Of a DNA stretch of 64,000 bases, positions 11,579-21,406 are shown piece by piece. The position numbers and the translations under genes are program-made. Each line of letters starts with the position of its first letter. Position 1 is the stretch's first letter. A model generated the notes under the pieces. The model made no database searches and was not told the origin of the DNA. It saw only the letters and a program-made list of their open reading frames with translations. The stretch lies in contig CM034131.1 in assembly GCA_019914995.1 (NCBI GenBank), forward strand, positions 1,488,001 to 1,552,000, in the 5' to 3' direction. The DNA comes from Acanthochlamys bracteata. Lineage: Eukaryota; Streptophyta; Magnoliopsida; Pandanales; Velloziaceae.

Positions 11579-13072
11579 TTAATGAGCGTTATTATTTTGT
11601 TGTTTCGTTCTCATTAATTATTCAGTCAGTGCTCGCACGGTTCATTTGCATCTAGAGTTTATGTGACGGTAGCAGCAATAAAGAAAAAGATCAATTGAAA
11701 TGTTTGAAAATCGTTGATGTCTTTATTTGGCACTACATAATTTAATATTTCTATTTCGTATATGTTGTCGGTTAACGGATTTTGGTAATTGTTGTTGAGA
11801 TCCGGTAAAGTATTGCCTGATATCCTCCAAGAAGAATTGATGAAATTTTAGTGCTCATCAATGTTATCGGCCATGTCTTCGAATTGCTGAAAACAATAAA
11901 TTGAAAACTTAAATATTCTAAAATTTTCTTGCAAACAAATAACAAATGACTTCTGCTTTGCTTTACATTTATTTTTCATATTTTAAGATAATATTTTTGA
12001 AAATAAGCTTTATAAAATAAAAAATATTTTAAATAATAAAAATTTTCTATCTCTTTTATATTAAAAATAATAAAATAATTATATACGTTTAACTTTTAAA
12101 TAAATTTTAAAAAAATTATAAAAAATATTAAAACTATTAAATTAAAAAATTAAAATGAAATCCAAAATATTTCAAACACCACCTTATATTATCTTAACGG
12201 CATGATTTCCTACTGTTGTAAAACATTTCTTCTCTTATTATAGTTTACATAAACAGTTCACAATTTTTACAAATTACGTGATGCAATATTGCAATCTAAT
12301 AATCTGTCCAATGTGCTTAGGTAGTGTTTACCAACACCCCAAATTTTTATTTTTTTAAATTTATTTTTAATATAAAATGCATACAAAATTTAAAAAGAAT
12401 TTTTTATCAATAATATTTTTGAAATTAAATTTTACTTTTATTAAAATTTAAAATTTTCTGAACTTTAATTTTATCAAAATTTATTTAAAAAATTTAATTT
12501 TATGTAATTGAAGCATGCTCAAAAAATGGTATGATATTTCACCGTTGAATTTAAGATTGATCCCGCTGTTTCCAAATTCTGAAAAGGACAATTTTGTATT
12601 CGATGGTTAAATTAACCTGATACTTTCATTGTTGATTGTATTCGGTTTGAAAAGTTGTCCCACAGCAGCTTGTTAGACTCGCAGAATCAATATAAAAAAT
12701 CTACTTTGTTATAGAAAAAAATAATATTTCAATTAAATATTAAAATACAATAAAATAAACTATTAATATAAATTAATACAATAATTTATTTTCTATTAAA
12801 TATTTTAATTTTTAAATTTTTTATTCGATTTTGAAAATTTAAATTTATTTAAATCGTCAGTAACAGTTAAAATTTCGATGGAAAGAAGTGGAGTAATATA
12901 CTAACCGAAGTAAAGTAATACGGAAAGAAGTTGAGTCGATCTTAAATATTTCGTTTCTTTTTTTAATTTTTCTTTACAACAAGTTAGTTTTTTATTTGAA
13001 TGAAAGTATTGAAATTAACCGAGCTACCAAGTTACCTATTCGGAGTTATTGATTGCACTTGGCGCCGTTGTC
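11579..13072. other. Intergenic AT-rich DNA between the UGT and the B3-like gene
   Basis: It holds the UGT 3' region with an AATAAA at 11677-11682. AT-rich MITE-like blocks lie at about 11930-12190 and 12315-12510; the latter opens with TAGTGTTTACCAACACCCC, similar to the ends of the TTA/TAA-flanked elements. I see no gene. Confidence 0.45.
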
Positions 13073-13080
13073 TATATATA
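13073..13080 (+). promoter_or_regulatory. TATA box of the B3-like gene
   Basis: TATATATA lies 213 bases before the ATG, in a GC-normal promoter stretch. Transcription would start near 13105. Confidence 0.5.
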
Positions 13081-13285
13081 CGAAACCAGAGAACCCCTCA
13101 AGAATTCGTTTTTCTTCGTTCTCTGTTCCATCCCAAACCCTCTTCTTTAATCTTCAATCTTGATAGCTGTCTGTTAATTCTTCGTCGATCAGTTCTTGAG
13201 TTCTTCAGAAACTGAGAATCAGTTCTTTGATTCAGAGAACTAGAAGCAGAGAGGAGTAATTTGTTTGATTGCAATCGAACGAACA

Positions 13286-14578
13286 ATGGCCGTTGGTGAT
13301 CAAGAAAGTACGGAGGCCGCGGTCGTGATCAAATCCATCCCTGAAGAAATTTCGGCCGGCAAGAAAGTTGATGCTGAAAACAAATTCGAGTTCAGTAATG
13401 GCATTCGCGTTGTCGACGAGAAGTTCAGGCGGTCCAAGAAACGAAAGGAAGCATATTGCTGCGGCGATGGTGATGATCAGAGAAGCAGGCCGAACAAAAT
13501 TCGAAGGATCACGGCGCCGTCGCACGTTGGTGAGGTCGTTGAATGCAGCTTCGGCATTGTCAATAGGTATGATCACGGCCCTCTCCTCCCTCTGGCTTCT
13601 TCTTCTTCTTCTTCAAGCGCTACAACAACTGCGGCGGCGCACGAGAATAATATCAAATCCATCATTTGCAGTACCCCAGCCAGTAATGCTCGTGTTGACA
13701 AGAAGAGGAGTAAGAAGAAGACCGGGAAAAAAGAAACAGTACCGGAACCTTCGTCGGAATTCCATTATAGCATGTGCCAAATTGCTGAAACGCACGGCTG
13801 CACTTCAGCTCCAGTGCACTTCTACAGCAAAGAAGTGACTTTGAGCGACGTTCTGGCAACCCAGAACCGTTTGCTTATTACAGACAAGGCCAAGAAGGTT
13901 CGGGAGATGCTGAAACAAGTCCTAAATAATGAGGAGATGAACATCGTCGACCGGTCCTCTGACGGGCTTGCTGTTGTTCTTGTGGACGGCGCCGGCAAGG
14001 TTTACGAGAACATCGTGAAGGGTTATGACAGGGAAGGGAGGAAGCTTTATTCGAAGTGCGCCAGACTCAAGTATTTGGATTCCAACGGGACGTTCAGAAT
14101 CAGAGGCAGCAATTACAAAATGTTCATCGGAGATTACAAGCCTGAAGTTGAACAGGACCTGCTTTACCTGTGGGCATTTCTTGCCGTGCGCGATAACGGT
14201 GAACGGGAGATCTGGATTGGAATAATGAAGGAGAAGAACAGGTTAGCAGCACAGACAGGCAACAAGTGTCAGAAGAAATCTGCAGCAAGTCTTGATCATG
14301 AGCAGATCATTGCAACGGAGAAGAATGTAATTGCATTGCCATTGCTGGCGCCAGTAGTACATGATGCTGTACGGGAAGTGGAAATTGCTGCAGAGACTTT
14401 GATTCTTATGAGTAAGAATAAGAGACCATCGCCAGTGGCAGCAGAGAATAGCCACGGCCGCAGCCGTGCTGAAGTACCTGTTCCGGCAACGGTAAGCGGG
14501 AGCCTTCTTCAATATCTGACCTCGTTGCCACTGCGGTGGCGTGGAAGAAGACGCGGAACAACCTTGAAGCACTCTTAA
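13286..14578 (+). CDS. B3-like DNA-binding protein, nuclear (430 aa)
   Basis: This is a single open frame from ATG 13286. The frame stays open slightly upstream, but the codon at 13265 is TTG, so 13286 is the first ATG. The N-terminal 170 residues are low-complexity and basic: KKRKEAYCC, a Ser run, and KKRSKKKTGKK, which could act as nuclear localisation signals. Residues about 180-315 form one compact domain with EVTLSDVLATQNRLLI, VVLVDGAGKVYENI, YLDSNGTFRIRG and LLYLWAF. The SDV...NRLL opening and the DGxGKVYEN and LWAF strands resemble divergent plant B3 domains (the DUF313-like group), which bind DNA as transcription regulators. The assignment is from pattern memory. The C-terminal 110 residues look disordered. 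A broken paralogue lies at 31972-33471 on the other strand and matches end to end, which supports this gene being a genuine coding unit. Confidence 0.75.
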   Translation: MAVGDQESTEAAVVIKSIPEEISAGKKVDAENKFEFSNGIRVVDEKFRRSKKRKEAYCCGDGDDQRSRPNKIRRITAPSHVGEVVECSFGIVNRYDHGPLLPLASSSSSSSATTTAAAHENNIKSIICSTPASNARVDKKRSKKKTGKKETVPEPSSEFHYSMCQIAETHGCTSAPVHFYSKEVTLSDVLATQNRLLITDKAKKVREMLKQVLNNEEMNIVDRSSDGLAVVLVDGAGKVYENIVKGYDREGRKLYSKCARLKYLDSNGTFRIRGSNYKMFIGDYKPEVEQDLLYLWAFLAVRDNGEREIWIGIMKEKNRLAAQTGNKCQKKSAASLDHEQIIATEKNVIALPLLAPVVHDAVREVEIAAETLILMSKNKRPSPVAAENSHGRSRAEVPVPATVSGSLLQYLTSLPLRWRGRRRGTTLKHS

Positions 14579-15051
14579 ATTAGTTCATTCTGCTGCTGCT
14601 GCTTAACTGATCATTAATTGGCTTATTATTTACTTGTTTCTTCTTGATTGATGATGATTCACAAAATTTTGAACTCACACTACTCATTTGAAATTAACTA
14701 TATGTATTTTCTCTCGATTTTGCATTGTTACGTAATGAAGTCTATGTTTTAGTTATGGAAATTTTTGTTGCATTTCAGTTATGTAATTGCAATCTTTTCG
14801 CCTGAATATTGAAACCGTTACTTGTAAATATTTCTCGTCTGGATTGAGGCCCAATATTAGAAGAACGAAATTGGCCCAAGACAATAGGCCCATTTATATG
14901 TTTCAATGTTGAAAATTCTCTGTACTTGTTGTGTTTCTCATTCTCTGAAAAACCACAAAAACCAAAACACAAGAAGAAGAAGAAGAAAGAAAACATCAAA
15001 ACAAATCCAGAAAAAAGATAGAAAAAGGACAAAATAAAAGAAAGAGAGAAG
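14579..15051. other. 3' flank of the B3-like gene and promoter-like region
   Basis: No gene is present. From about 14840 the sequence becomes promoter-like, with clustered GGCCCA motifs and then an A-rich leader-like stretch before the RAD50 relic. Confidence 0.5.
14848..14892 (+). promoter_or_regulatory. Cluster of three GGCCCA (site II-type) motifs
   Basis: GGCCCA occurs at 14848-14853, 14873-14878 and 14887-14892. Such motifs (GGCCCA/TGGGCC, bound by TCP proteins) are common in promoters of housekeeping and cell-cycle genes. They lie 160-205 bases before the RAD50 start remnant, as in a retained promoter. Confidence 0.5.
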
Positions 15052-15770
15052 ATGAGCACGGTTAGCTGGATGCTGATTAGAAAAAAGGAATGAGGAGTTT
15101 CAGTCCGGATAAAAAGCAAGTGATCACCTCCTACAATCCGCTCGCACTCGTCTTGGCACCCAACGGCGCCGGAAAACAACCATCATCGAATGCCTCAGTC
15201 TTCCTGCACCGGCTAGCTACCACCAAACTCTCGCTCTGCCAAAGCTTCGTTCACGATCCCCAAGGTACTCAATGAAATGTTTTCAGACATGGAGAAGTGT
15301 TTCTTTAATCTCTAAAATGGGTTTCTTTGAAATTTGGAATGCTTCATTGCTCTAAATAAAATGTTAGCATGTCTTATCTTGAAATCTTTTATTTTGATTT
15401 TTTGGTAGTATGTTATATATCTTATACAGAATTATGTGTATGTTCCCATTAGGATCAGTTTTTATATTCCAGAAAATTGTTTTCTGCAGAAACTCCGTAT
15501 CTCAACTGTGGCATTCTAGCTCTGGATGAACCAACCACGGACTTGGATGAACCAAATGCAGAGAAAGCCTTGCTGCTGAGCAGTAAGGTATCACCTTCTA
15601 CGATACCATGGAATATCTGTAGATGAAAATTCACAGGCTAAATCAATCTTTGTTAACGGAATTATGGACGACGGAGTCACAGAAGGAGTCGGGAAAATTT
15701 TTCCAGTTGATACTAGTTAGTCATGACGAGAGATTCGCTCAGTTGATTGGTCAGAGGCAGCATGCCTGAG
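15052..15770 (+). pseudogene. RAD50: RAD50 pseudogene, 5' and 3' ends joined with the middle deleted
   Basis: RAD50 is the SMC-like ATPase of the MRE11-RAD50-NBS1 DNA-break complex, about 1,300 aa in plants. Only the two ends remain here. At 15052 MSTVSWMLI matches the conserved N-terminus. RSFSPDKK and LAPNGAGK (the Walker A region) then follow in a shifted frame. The next conserved block, TTIIECL followed by CTG and LPPN, needs another shift and carries TAG where Glu is expected; FVHDP is recognisable near 15250. After an intron-like stretch, 15497-15588 encodes LNCGILALDEPTTDLDEPNA, the Walker B/D-loop region. A last piece, SHDERFAQLIGQRQHA (15720-15768), is the H-loop exon, preceded by a TAG and followed by TGA. 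Intron-like spacers are kept, so this is a genomic copy with a very large internal deletion, not a retrocopy. It cannot make a working protein. Confidence 0.85.
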
Positions 15771-15779
15771 AAATTCACT

Positions 15780-16230
15780 TCCTTTACTGAGGGGTTGGTG
15801 TCGTTGTCTCGTAAATAGGTGAAATATAGGCCGGGCCGATTAAGATCGGACCGGATTGGCCGGTCTGATTCTATTTTTTATAGTTCTATTCAACTTATTT
15901 ATTTAATTTATATTTTATTTTATATAACAACAAAAAAGAAGTTTTTTAAAAATAATTATTAAAACGAAAATAAATACTAAATATTTTTATTAAATTTATT
16001 TTTTATTTAAAAATATTTTTAATTAAAATTGATTTAATTAATCAGTTAATATTGATGAAGTTAACGGAATTAATATTAATCGATCAACAGCAATAGTAAT
16101 CGGACAGATGAATCGCCAACGGTCTATAATGTCAGCCTAATATTGCATATAAGATGAGGCCGGATTGATCCTATTACTATTTATTGGTAGGCCGTAATTC
16201 GTATCGTTTAGTTCGGTCCATATTTTCTAT
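15780..16230. repeat. Transposon-like repeat with GGCCGG-rich ends
   Basis: The left part has GGCCGGGCCGATTAAGATCGG, the middle is AT-rich, and the right part repeats GGCCGGATTGATCC and AGGCCGTAATTCG. The build matches families of short non-autonomous elements in this window, but clear target duplications were not found. Confidence 0.35.
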
Positions 16231-17023
16231 ATAATTTCATATGTATCAAAATTTTATTTTAATTTTTTTATTTTTAAAGAATTTTATAAACTTTTTTTTT
16301 TAATTTAAGAAAATACAGATAAATTGTGAATTATGAAATTAATACAAAATTTTTTAATAATGAAAAGCTTTAAAAATTTGTTCTAAAATAATTTTTATTT
16401 TAAACAATTTTTGAATTGTCCCCTCTAAAATTAAAATGACCGATCTTAAATGTTTAGCTAAGCCAGCACAGTATAATTGAGGCCCAGGAAATCTCTGAGT
16501 GAGCAACTTGATACCATTTGATCTATGTGAACAACAATCAAGTGATCGACTGTATGGTTTCCTGATTATAATTTTTGCAAGCAGGTTGACTCCTTTCTTA
16601 AACCATCTGTACATTTACAACACAAGTTCAATGGTATTTACACAGCAAAGATGGCACAATATTTGGCCAATTCTGAATAATGCATTGTAGTTCAACAGAA
16701 ATGCAGTACGTTATCGAAATAATTGATGTATGCAGATTGGTATTATCAGCGGGTATGTTTACCTATATAATTCAGCATTTGTGTATTTAGTTTATCATTT
16801 ATAGTTCACCAAAGGACAAGACAAAATAAAATATAAGGCATTACACCTGCAACAAGGAGTCCTCCATTCATTACCAAAATTAATAACAGCCTCAAGTTCG
16901 TTGCTATTGATTGGGTCTAGTAATTATGACCCTATTCCCTAGACAGGAACCAAAGGACTGCCACTGGCATTCACTAAAGCTACTGAAAACCCATTCATAT
17001 TCATCCTGAGGGATGCACATCGC
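16231..17023. other. 3' flank of the RNA-binding protein gene
   Basis: No gene is supported; short frames at 16354-16690 on both strands lack family features. The part next to 17023 is probably the 3' untranslated region of the minus-strand RNA-binding protein. Confidence 0.4.
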
Positions 17024-18094
17024 CTACATCGCACCATCACCACTTGCGCTGCCATATCCACCACCGAAGCCACCACGGAACCCTCCGCTGGGTCTATCAT
17101 TGGCATAGCTCACACGGATATTCCGTCCATGCAACTCCTGAATGGCAGTTAGCATGATCAAAACTAATTTTGGCATAAATATTTCTCAGATCAGAAATGC
17201 CAACAAACTCAACACTAACCTGGCCATCCATGCTAGATAGTGCTGTGCTTGCAGATTCACTGGTGTCAAAATTCACAAACCCAAACCCTCTTGATCTTCC
17301 TGTGTCTCTGTCAGTGATCACCTTTGCTGCATTATCACTAAAGCATCACTAACTCATAGGTATTCTATGAATTATCAGTAGGCCATTGAAGCCACCAATA
17401 TGATTGTCCGCTGGCACAGCCATCAGACAAAGGATAAAAAAGATGTGAAATCTCAACCAAGTGCAAAATGTTTATGTGTTTGGCATTGCTTACCAAGAAA
17501 GTAACTTTTGAATTTTCAATTTTACGTTTTTCAATATACCTTTTATAAATATCTAGAAAATTTATTTAAATTTTAGAAAGTATAAAAAAATTTTACATAG
17601 TGAGATCCTTTTATTGCATATTTTTATTATTTTTTTAGAAATAAAAAAATAGAGCTCATTTTTAAAAAAAAAAAAATGACAAAAATACTCTCTATTTCAG
17701 AAAAGCTCTATTTCAAAAGCACTCTAAAAATACAACTAACTACGAGAATATTCGCCATGATATATACTTGAAACTGACTAAATTATGGAGGACCTTTATA
17801 AGAGCACCAGATGAGCACCGACCTTCAGTAACAGTACCAAAGTGGTTGAATGCCTCTTTCAGTGATAGATCATCAGTTCCATAAGATAACCCTATTGATA
17901 AGATAGCAAAAGAAACTGTAAGCCACAACACAGATGATTTTCAAATGCTTTCAACTAGTAGGGGAGTTAAGTGTACCTCCAATAAAGAGTTTTGTAGATG
18001 ACAAGCAACGAATATAACCAAGCATGTGACCACAAATGCTGCTTCTAGAAGCACCTTGTCTGATCAAGCCACCAAATTTGTTGCAGAAGGCCAT
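17024..18094 (-). CDS. Glycine-rich RNA-binding protein, mitochondrial type (135 aa, 4 coding exons)
   Basis: The exons, on the minus strand, are 18094-17977, 17891-17823, 17326-17220 and 17137-17024, with matching phases and GT-AG borders. The N-terminus MAFCNKFGGLIRQGASRSS, with CLSSTKLFIGG, is the mitochondrial presequence typical of the GRP2/ORRM group. One RRM follows: RNP2 is KLFIGG (about residues 35-40) and RNP1 is RGFGFVNF; GLSYGTDD and AFNHFG are also conserved. The tail is short and Gly-rich (GGFRGGFGGGYGS), shorter than the 40-60 residue Gly tail of many relatives. Known members bind RNA in mitochondria and act in editing, splicing or cold response. An upstream exon in the 5' leader is likely (donor after TTCTCAG near 19278). 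The head faces a second transcription-like unit at 19.8 kb. Confidence 0.93.
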
Positions 18095-19362
18095 TTTTCC
18101 TTTAATTTGCAAAAATTGCCCTTATAAGCTTCTGGAAATTAAAAGTTCGAAGGAACCACAAAATCCTTGGCATGTATTTCAAACTACAAAAATTCACAAA
18201 TCATAAATGTCCATAAATAATGTATTTTCAGGAGAATTTCAGCTTTTGGGCTGTGCAAAGCTGCATGAACACAAATTTATCCATTTTTTGCAGTTCCAAT
18301 AATGTTCAACAATATTACTCTAGCTAAAACATCTTATCAGGATTTTGCTTCTGTTACCAAAACTTTTTGTCAAAAGAAAGGGTTTGGATTTAATATTTGA
18401 AAATTTGATGTGATCAAGGGTGTGATCTCCTTCCGCCATCTCAACTTATTCAGAGATCATCTCCAAGAATAAGAACTTGTTGAGATGTCGACAAACTCAG
18501 AAGTTGCACATATTTCAAGAAAAAAGAGTCACCACGTAAGCCCTGAGAAGCCAAACTGAAATATCATATCCATTTTAGGGCATGTTTACCATCCCACCAA
18601 ACTCACTCTAAATTAAAATAAACATAAATTTTAAATAAATTTTTTCGTCAAAAATTAAATTTCAAACTTTAATTTAAAACCCACCTTTTATTACTAAATA
18701 AATAAAAACTTATTTTTTATTAAATACTTATAATTTTAAATTTATTTTATAAACTCACTTCCAAAAAGTGATTCAACATCAAAGTAAACACACCCTATAG
18801 CTTACAAATGAGAAGTAGCTCAAGCCTCTAAAGAGTAAATTCTCTTACTATATTACTTCTAATAGAATTTCAGAACCGAAAAAGACTACAGAAATTCTAA
18901 CCCCACAACAAACCACTGTAAATTCAAACAGGTATGTTATTTCTGACTTCCTGGTAACAGAGTATGACATAACCCTAAAACCCTAGAATCATTGCAAGAG
19001 CTATGTACTGATGGTGATCTATATTTATCTAAGTCAAACGATCGAGGCAGAAAACATATTTCAATCATGAAATAAGCAAGAAAAAAGTCTCCACTGTTGA
19101 TCAAGAAACTTAATAAGCTGAATTATAAACCCTAAGAATTATATTTAATCCATTAAAAAATCTTTTGGTTCGATTCAAAAAATCGTACCACAAACTAGAC
19201 AGCGATTACAAACTAACGCCAACAACTGCTGATATGCTACAAATTCAAACAACAAACGATTACGAAATGTGGTTCTACCTGAGAACGGCGGCTGAAGAGT
19301 GGACACTGTCAAGCAGACTAACTAGGGCTTTGAGATCGTTAGCAAAAAAATCTGACACCATA
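18095..19362 (-). other. Probable 5' leader and leader intron of the RNA-binding protein gene
   Basis: It has no coding frame. A likely first non-coding exon ends near 19278 (on the minus strand TTCTCAG followed by GTAGAA). AAACCCTAA-type telo-box motifs occur near 18975 and 19128; they are common in leaders and promoters of translation- and RNA-related plant genes. The MITE at 18578-18795 lies inside the inferred intron. Confidence 0.45.
18578..18795. mobile_element. MITE with GGGYRTGTTTAC ends (218 bp)
   Basis: The left end GGGCATGTTTACCATCCC and the complement of the right end GGGTGTGTTTACTTTGATG form an inverted repeat around an AT-rich core. Flanks are TTA on the left and TAT on the right, so the target duplication is imperfect. 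The ends resemble the element at 63727-63997. Confidence 0.5.
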
Positions 19363-19372
19363 TTTATATAAA
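19363..19372 (-). promoter_or_regulatory. TATA box, probable promoter of the RNA-binding protein gene
   Basis: TTTATATAAA is symmetric and sits about 85 bases before the inferred first splice donor on the minus strand. A GCCCAAT motif (site II-like on the minus strand) lies upstream near 19551. Confidence 0.45.
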
Positions 19373-19429
19373 GCAAACACGGGACCCACTTAATGGAGCC
19401 GCAAAAAGTTTTAGGCTATAATGAAAGGT

Positions 19430-21258
19430 GGCATTATATTATAGGATATATGTTGGTGATGTGTGTTTCACAGGAAGCAGCTATATTGTAATTGGGTCTT
19501 CATTGAGTGAGGCCTTTATTAAGTGGTCAAGTTTGGCAGCCAATAGGAGCCCAATTCGAGAGTCATAATGAGAGCCGTTTTCGTAACATGTGTTTGGATT
19601 AAGAATAAATAAAAATAATAAAGATAAGAAATTTTTATTATTTATATTTGGTAAATTTCTACATCAATAATAGAATACTTGATTATTGGTTAATGTGGAG
19701 CGTAATAAAAATAAAAATAATAAAAAAAGTGCTTCAAAATTATGAAAGCATTACTTTTGCTTATGATAAATTTAAAAATTAAAACAATTATATATTTTCT
19801 TACACTTTATTCTCTCGCTGCCTCTCTCTCTCTTTTTCGTTTCCCTCCTCTTTTTCAGAACTCTCGATTTCATTTCTGGGGTTCCGATGCTGCCGCGATC
19901 CTGAGGTATTGATCTTCTCTTCTATTTACTTCTTTATATTTTATTTTGTAGTGATTTGTTATATAGATAACTGGATGTTATATGTAAATTTTAGTTTAGA
20001 TCCGGTAGTTTTGGAAATTTATTGGATTTTTTTCCTGGGAATTAAACGGGTTAGGAGTTTCTTGTCGAGATTGACTAGCTTTACAGGAATTGAAGAGGAT
20101 TCGTGAACGAAGAAATTAAGGAGTTTATTATATTGTATTGATTAGGTTTTTATTAAACAGCAGTTTGATGGACTATCTGGGTATGGAATTTTGAGATATA
20201 CCGGCAACAGTTTGGGATGGTAGATTAAGTTGGAAGGCTGTAGTTTTAGTTTGGTGGGAAGTGGCTTTGCATATTGCTTTCTCTGCTGAGCTTGGACAGA
20301 TTGAGACTTTTATGGTTCATAGGTTAAAATTTGGGATTTTGGGAAATCTGGAGTTTGATAAGTTAATGAATGTTATTCAAGAGTACTTCCGTATATATTG
20401 ATATGTAATAGCTAGCTATTTTTCTGCAGTAATATTCTAGTTGGTTTGTAAATCTGTAACCTTTGTTCTTGTTACAGAAGACGTGCAAGCCTAAACTAGC
20501 TACTATTATTCTCTGAAGGTCAAGCAAGCGTATACGGCTTTGTAAACAATCGGATGCATATGTTGATGTTTTTTTTAATCACATTGAATAACTAGGACAA
20601 GTTGTTGTCCTGACGTCATTTCAAAAGGCTGTATGTAGATTTACTTTCAGAGTTTCTTTTGGTAATCAAGGAATCTATTTTGTTTGAGTTTATAAGGTAT
20701 CTTATACTCTTGTCAGAATATCTTAACCGACCTGAAAGTGCCGGGTTCGAGTCATTTTTGCAACTTGTTATCTAAAGATGTCTATGAACTCTGCAACTTC
20801 GATATTAGACATACTGATTTGATTGTTGTCGTGTACTTTGTAATTGCGTGCCTCTTTGGATGATGTGAGCATGTTGTATGTCCATAAGATGGTTTGACTA
20901 TTTTCATATTAGTAAACACATTTTTATTCACCACACTACAAATATGGTGTAGCCAATAAGCAGTTTGAGGTATCAGCACTTCTCCTTATTCCTTAGTGAT
21001 CCAAAAGGGTGTTAAGAGTTTTGTCAGTATGATTGCATATGGCCTAAAAATTAGAATCCATTCTATATATCATCATCTCATATAATTTGGACAGGATAAA
21101 GTTTTCTACAACTTTAGCCTACAAGTCAAAATCTTTAAACTATTCTCCTGGTTGTCTCGAGAATTGTTATCTCAATTGTTGATTTAAGTAACCTTACAGA
21201 AAACTTTTTCTTTAGTTTGAGACGTGATTTTTATCTCTAATTACATGATTGTTTTCAG
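19430..21258. other. Possible head-to-head transcription unit, non-coding as read
   Basis: A pyrimidine-rich leader-like stretch (19810-19860) is followed by a candidate donor (CTGAG/GTATTG at 19903) and later by candidate acceptors (TTACAG at 20478). The only ATG in the first exon gives MLPRS and a stop. No credible protein is encoded until the phytoglobin-like exon at 21259. This may be the leader of a now dead gene, or a long non-coding RNA. Confidence 0.25.
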
Positions 21259-21406
21259 GGTGCAAGTTGTAAGGTATGCGCTGTTGGAGACCATCAAGGA
21301 AGCGGTTCCTGATGTGTGAGATAGGAGATGGAAGGAAGCATGGAAGGAAGCTCATGATCAGCTTGCTGCAGCAATCATGGAGAAAATAAACCTGTTCAAT
21401 ATTTGA
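21259..21406 (+). pseudogene. Phytoglobin (plant hemoglobin) last exon, orphaned and interrupted
   Basis: A consensus acceptor (GTTTTCAG) precedes a frame reading RYALLETIKEAVPDV, a TGA at 21317-21319, then DRRWKEAWKEAHDQLAAAI and a final TGA. This lines up without gaps with the last exon of plant class 1 hemoglobins, where the pattern is ALLETIKEAVP, two residues including a Trp, then AW-EA-DQL-AAI. The internal TGA falls exactly where Trp is conserved, so one base change would explain it. I found no trace of the three upstream exons that carry the heme-binding histidines. It is probably a stranded fragment. Confidence 0.55.

Noticed and set aside
13232..13576. 114-codon antisense frame over the B3-like gene
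   Set aside because: It overlaps the conserved coding frame on the opposite strand and has no recognisable domain.
15090..15275. A small NGAGK-containing protein as a separate ABC ATPase gene
   Set aside because: The frame is only one piece of the RAD50 N-terminus, and flanking conserved residues are in other frames with stops.
20743..20753. GGGTTCGAGTC, a tRNA B-box-like motif (possible tRNA or SINE)
   Set aside because: No A-box at the expected distance, no cloverleaf and no SINE tail; a chance match is likely.
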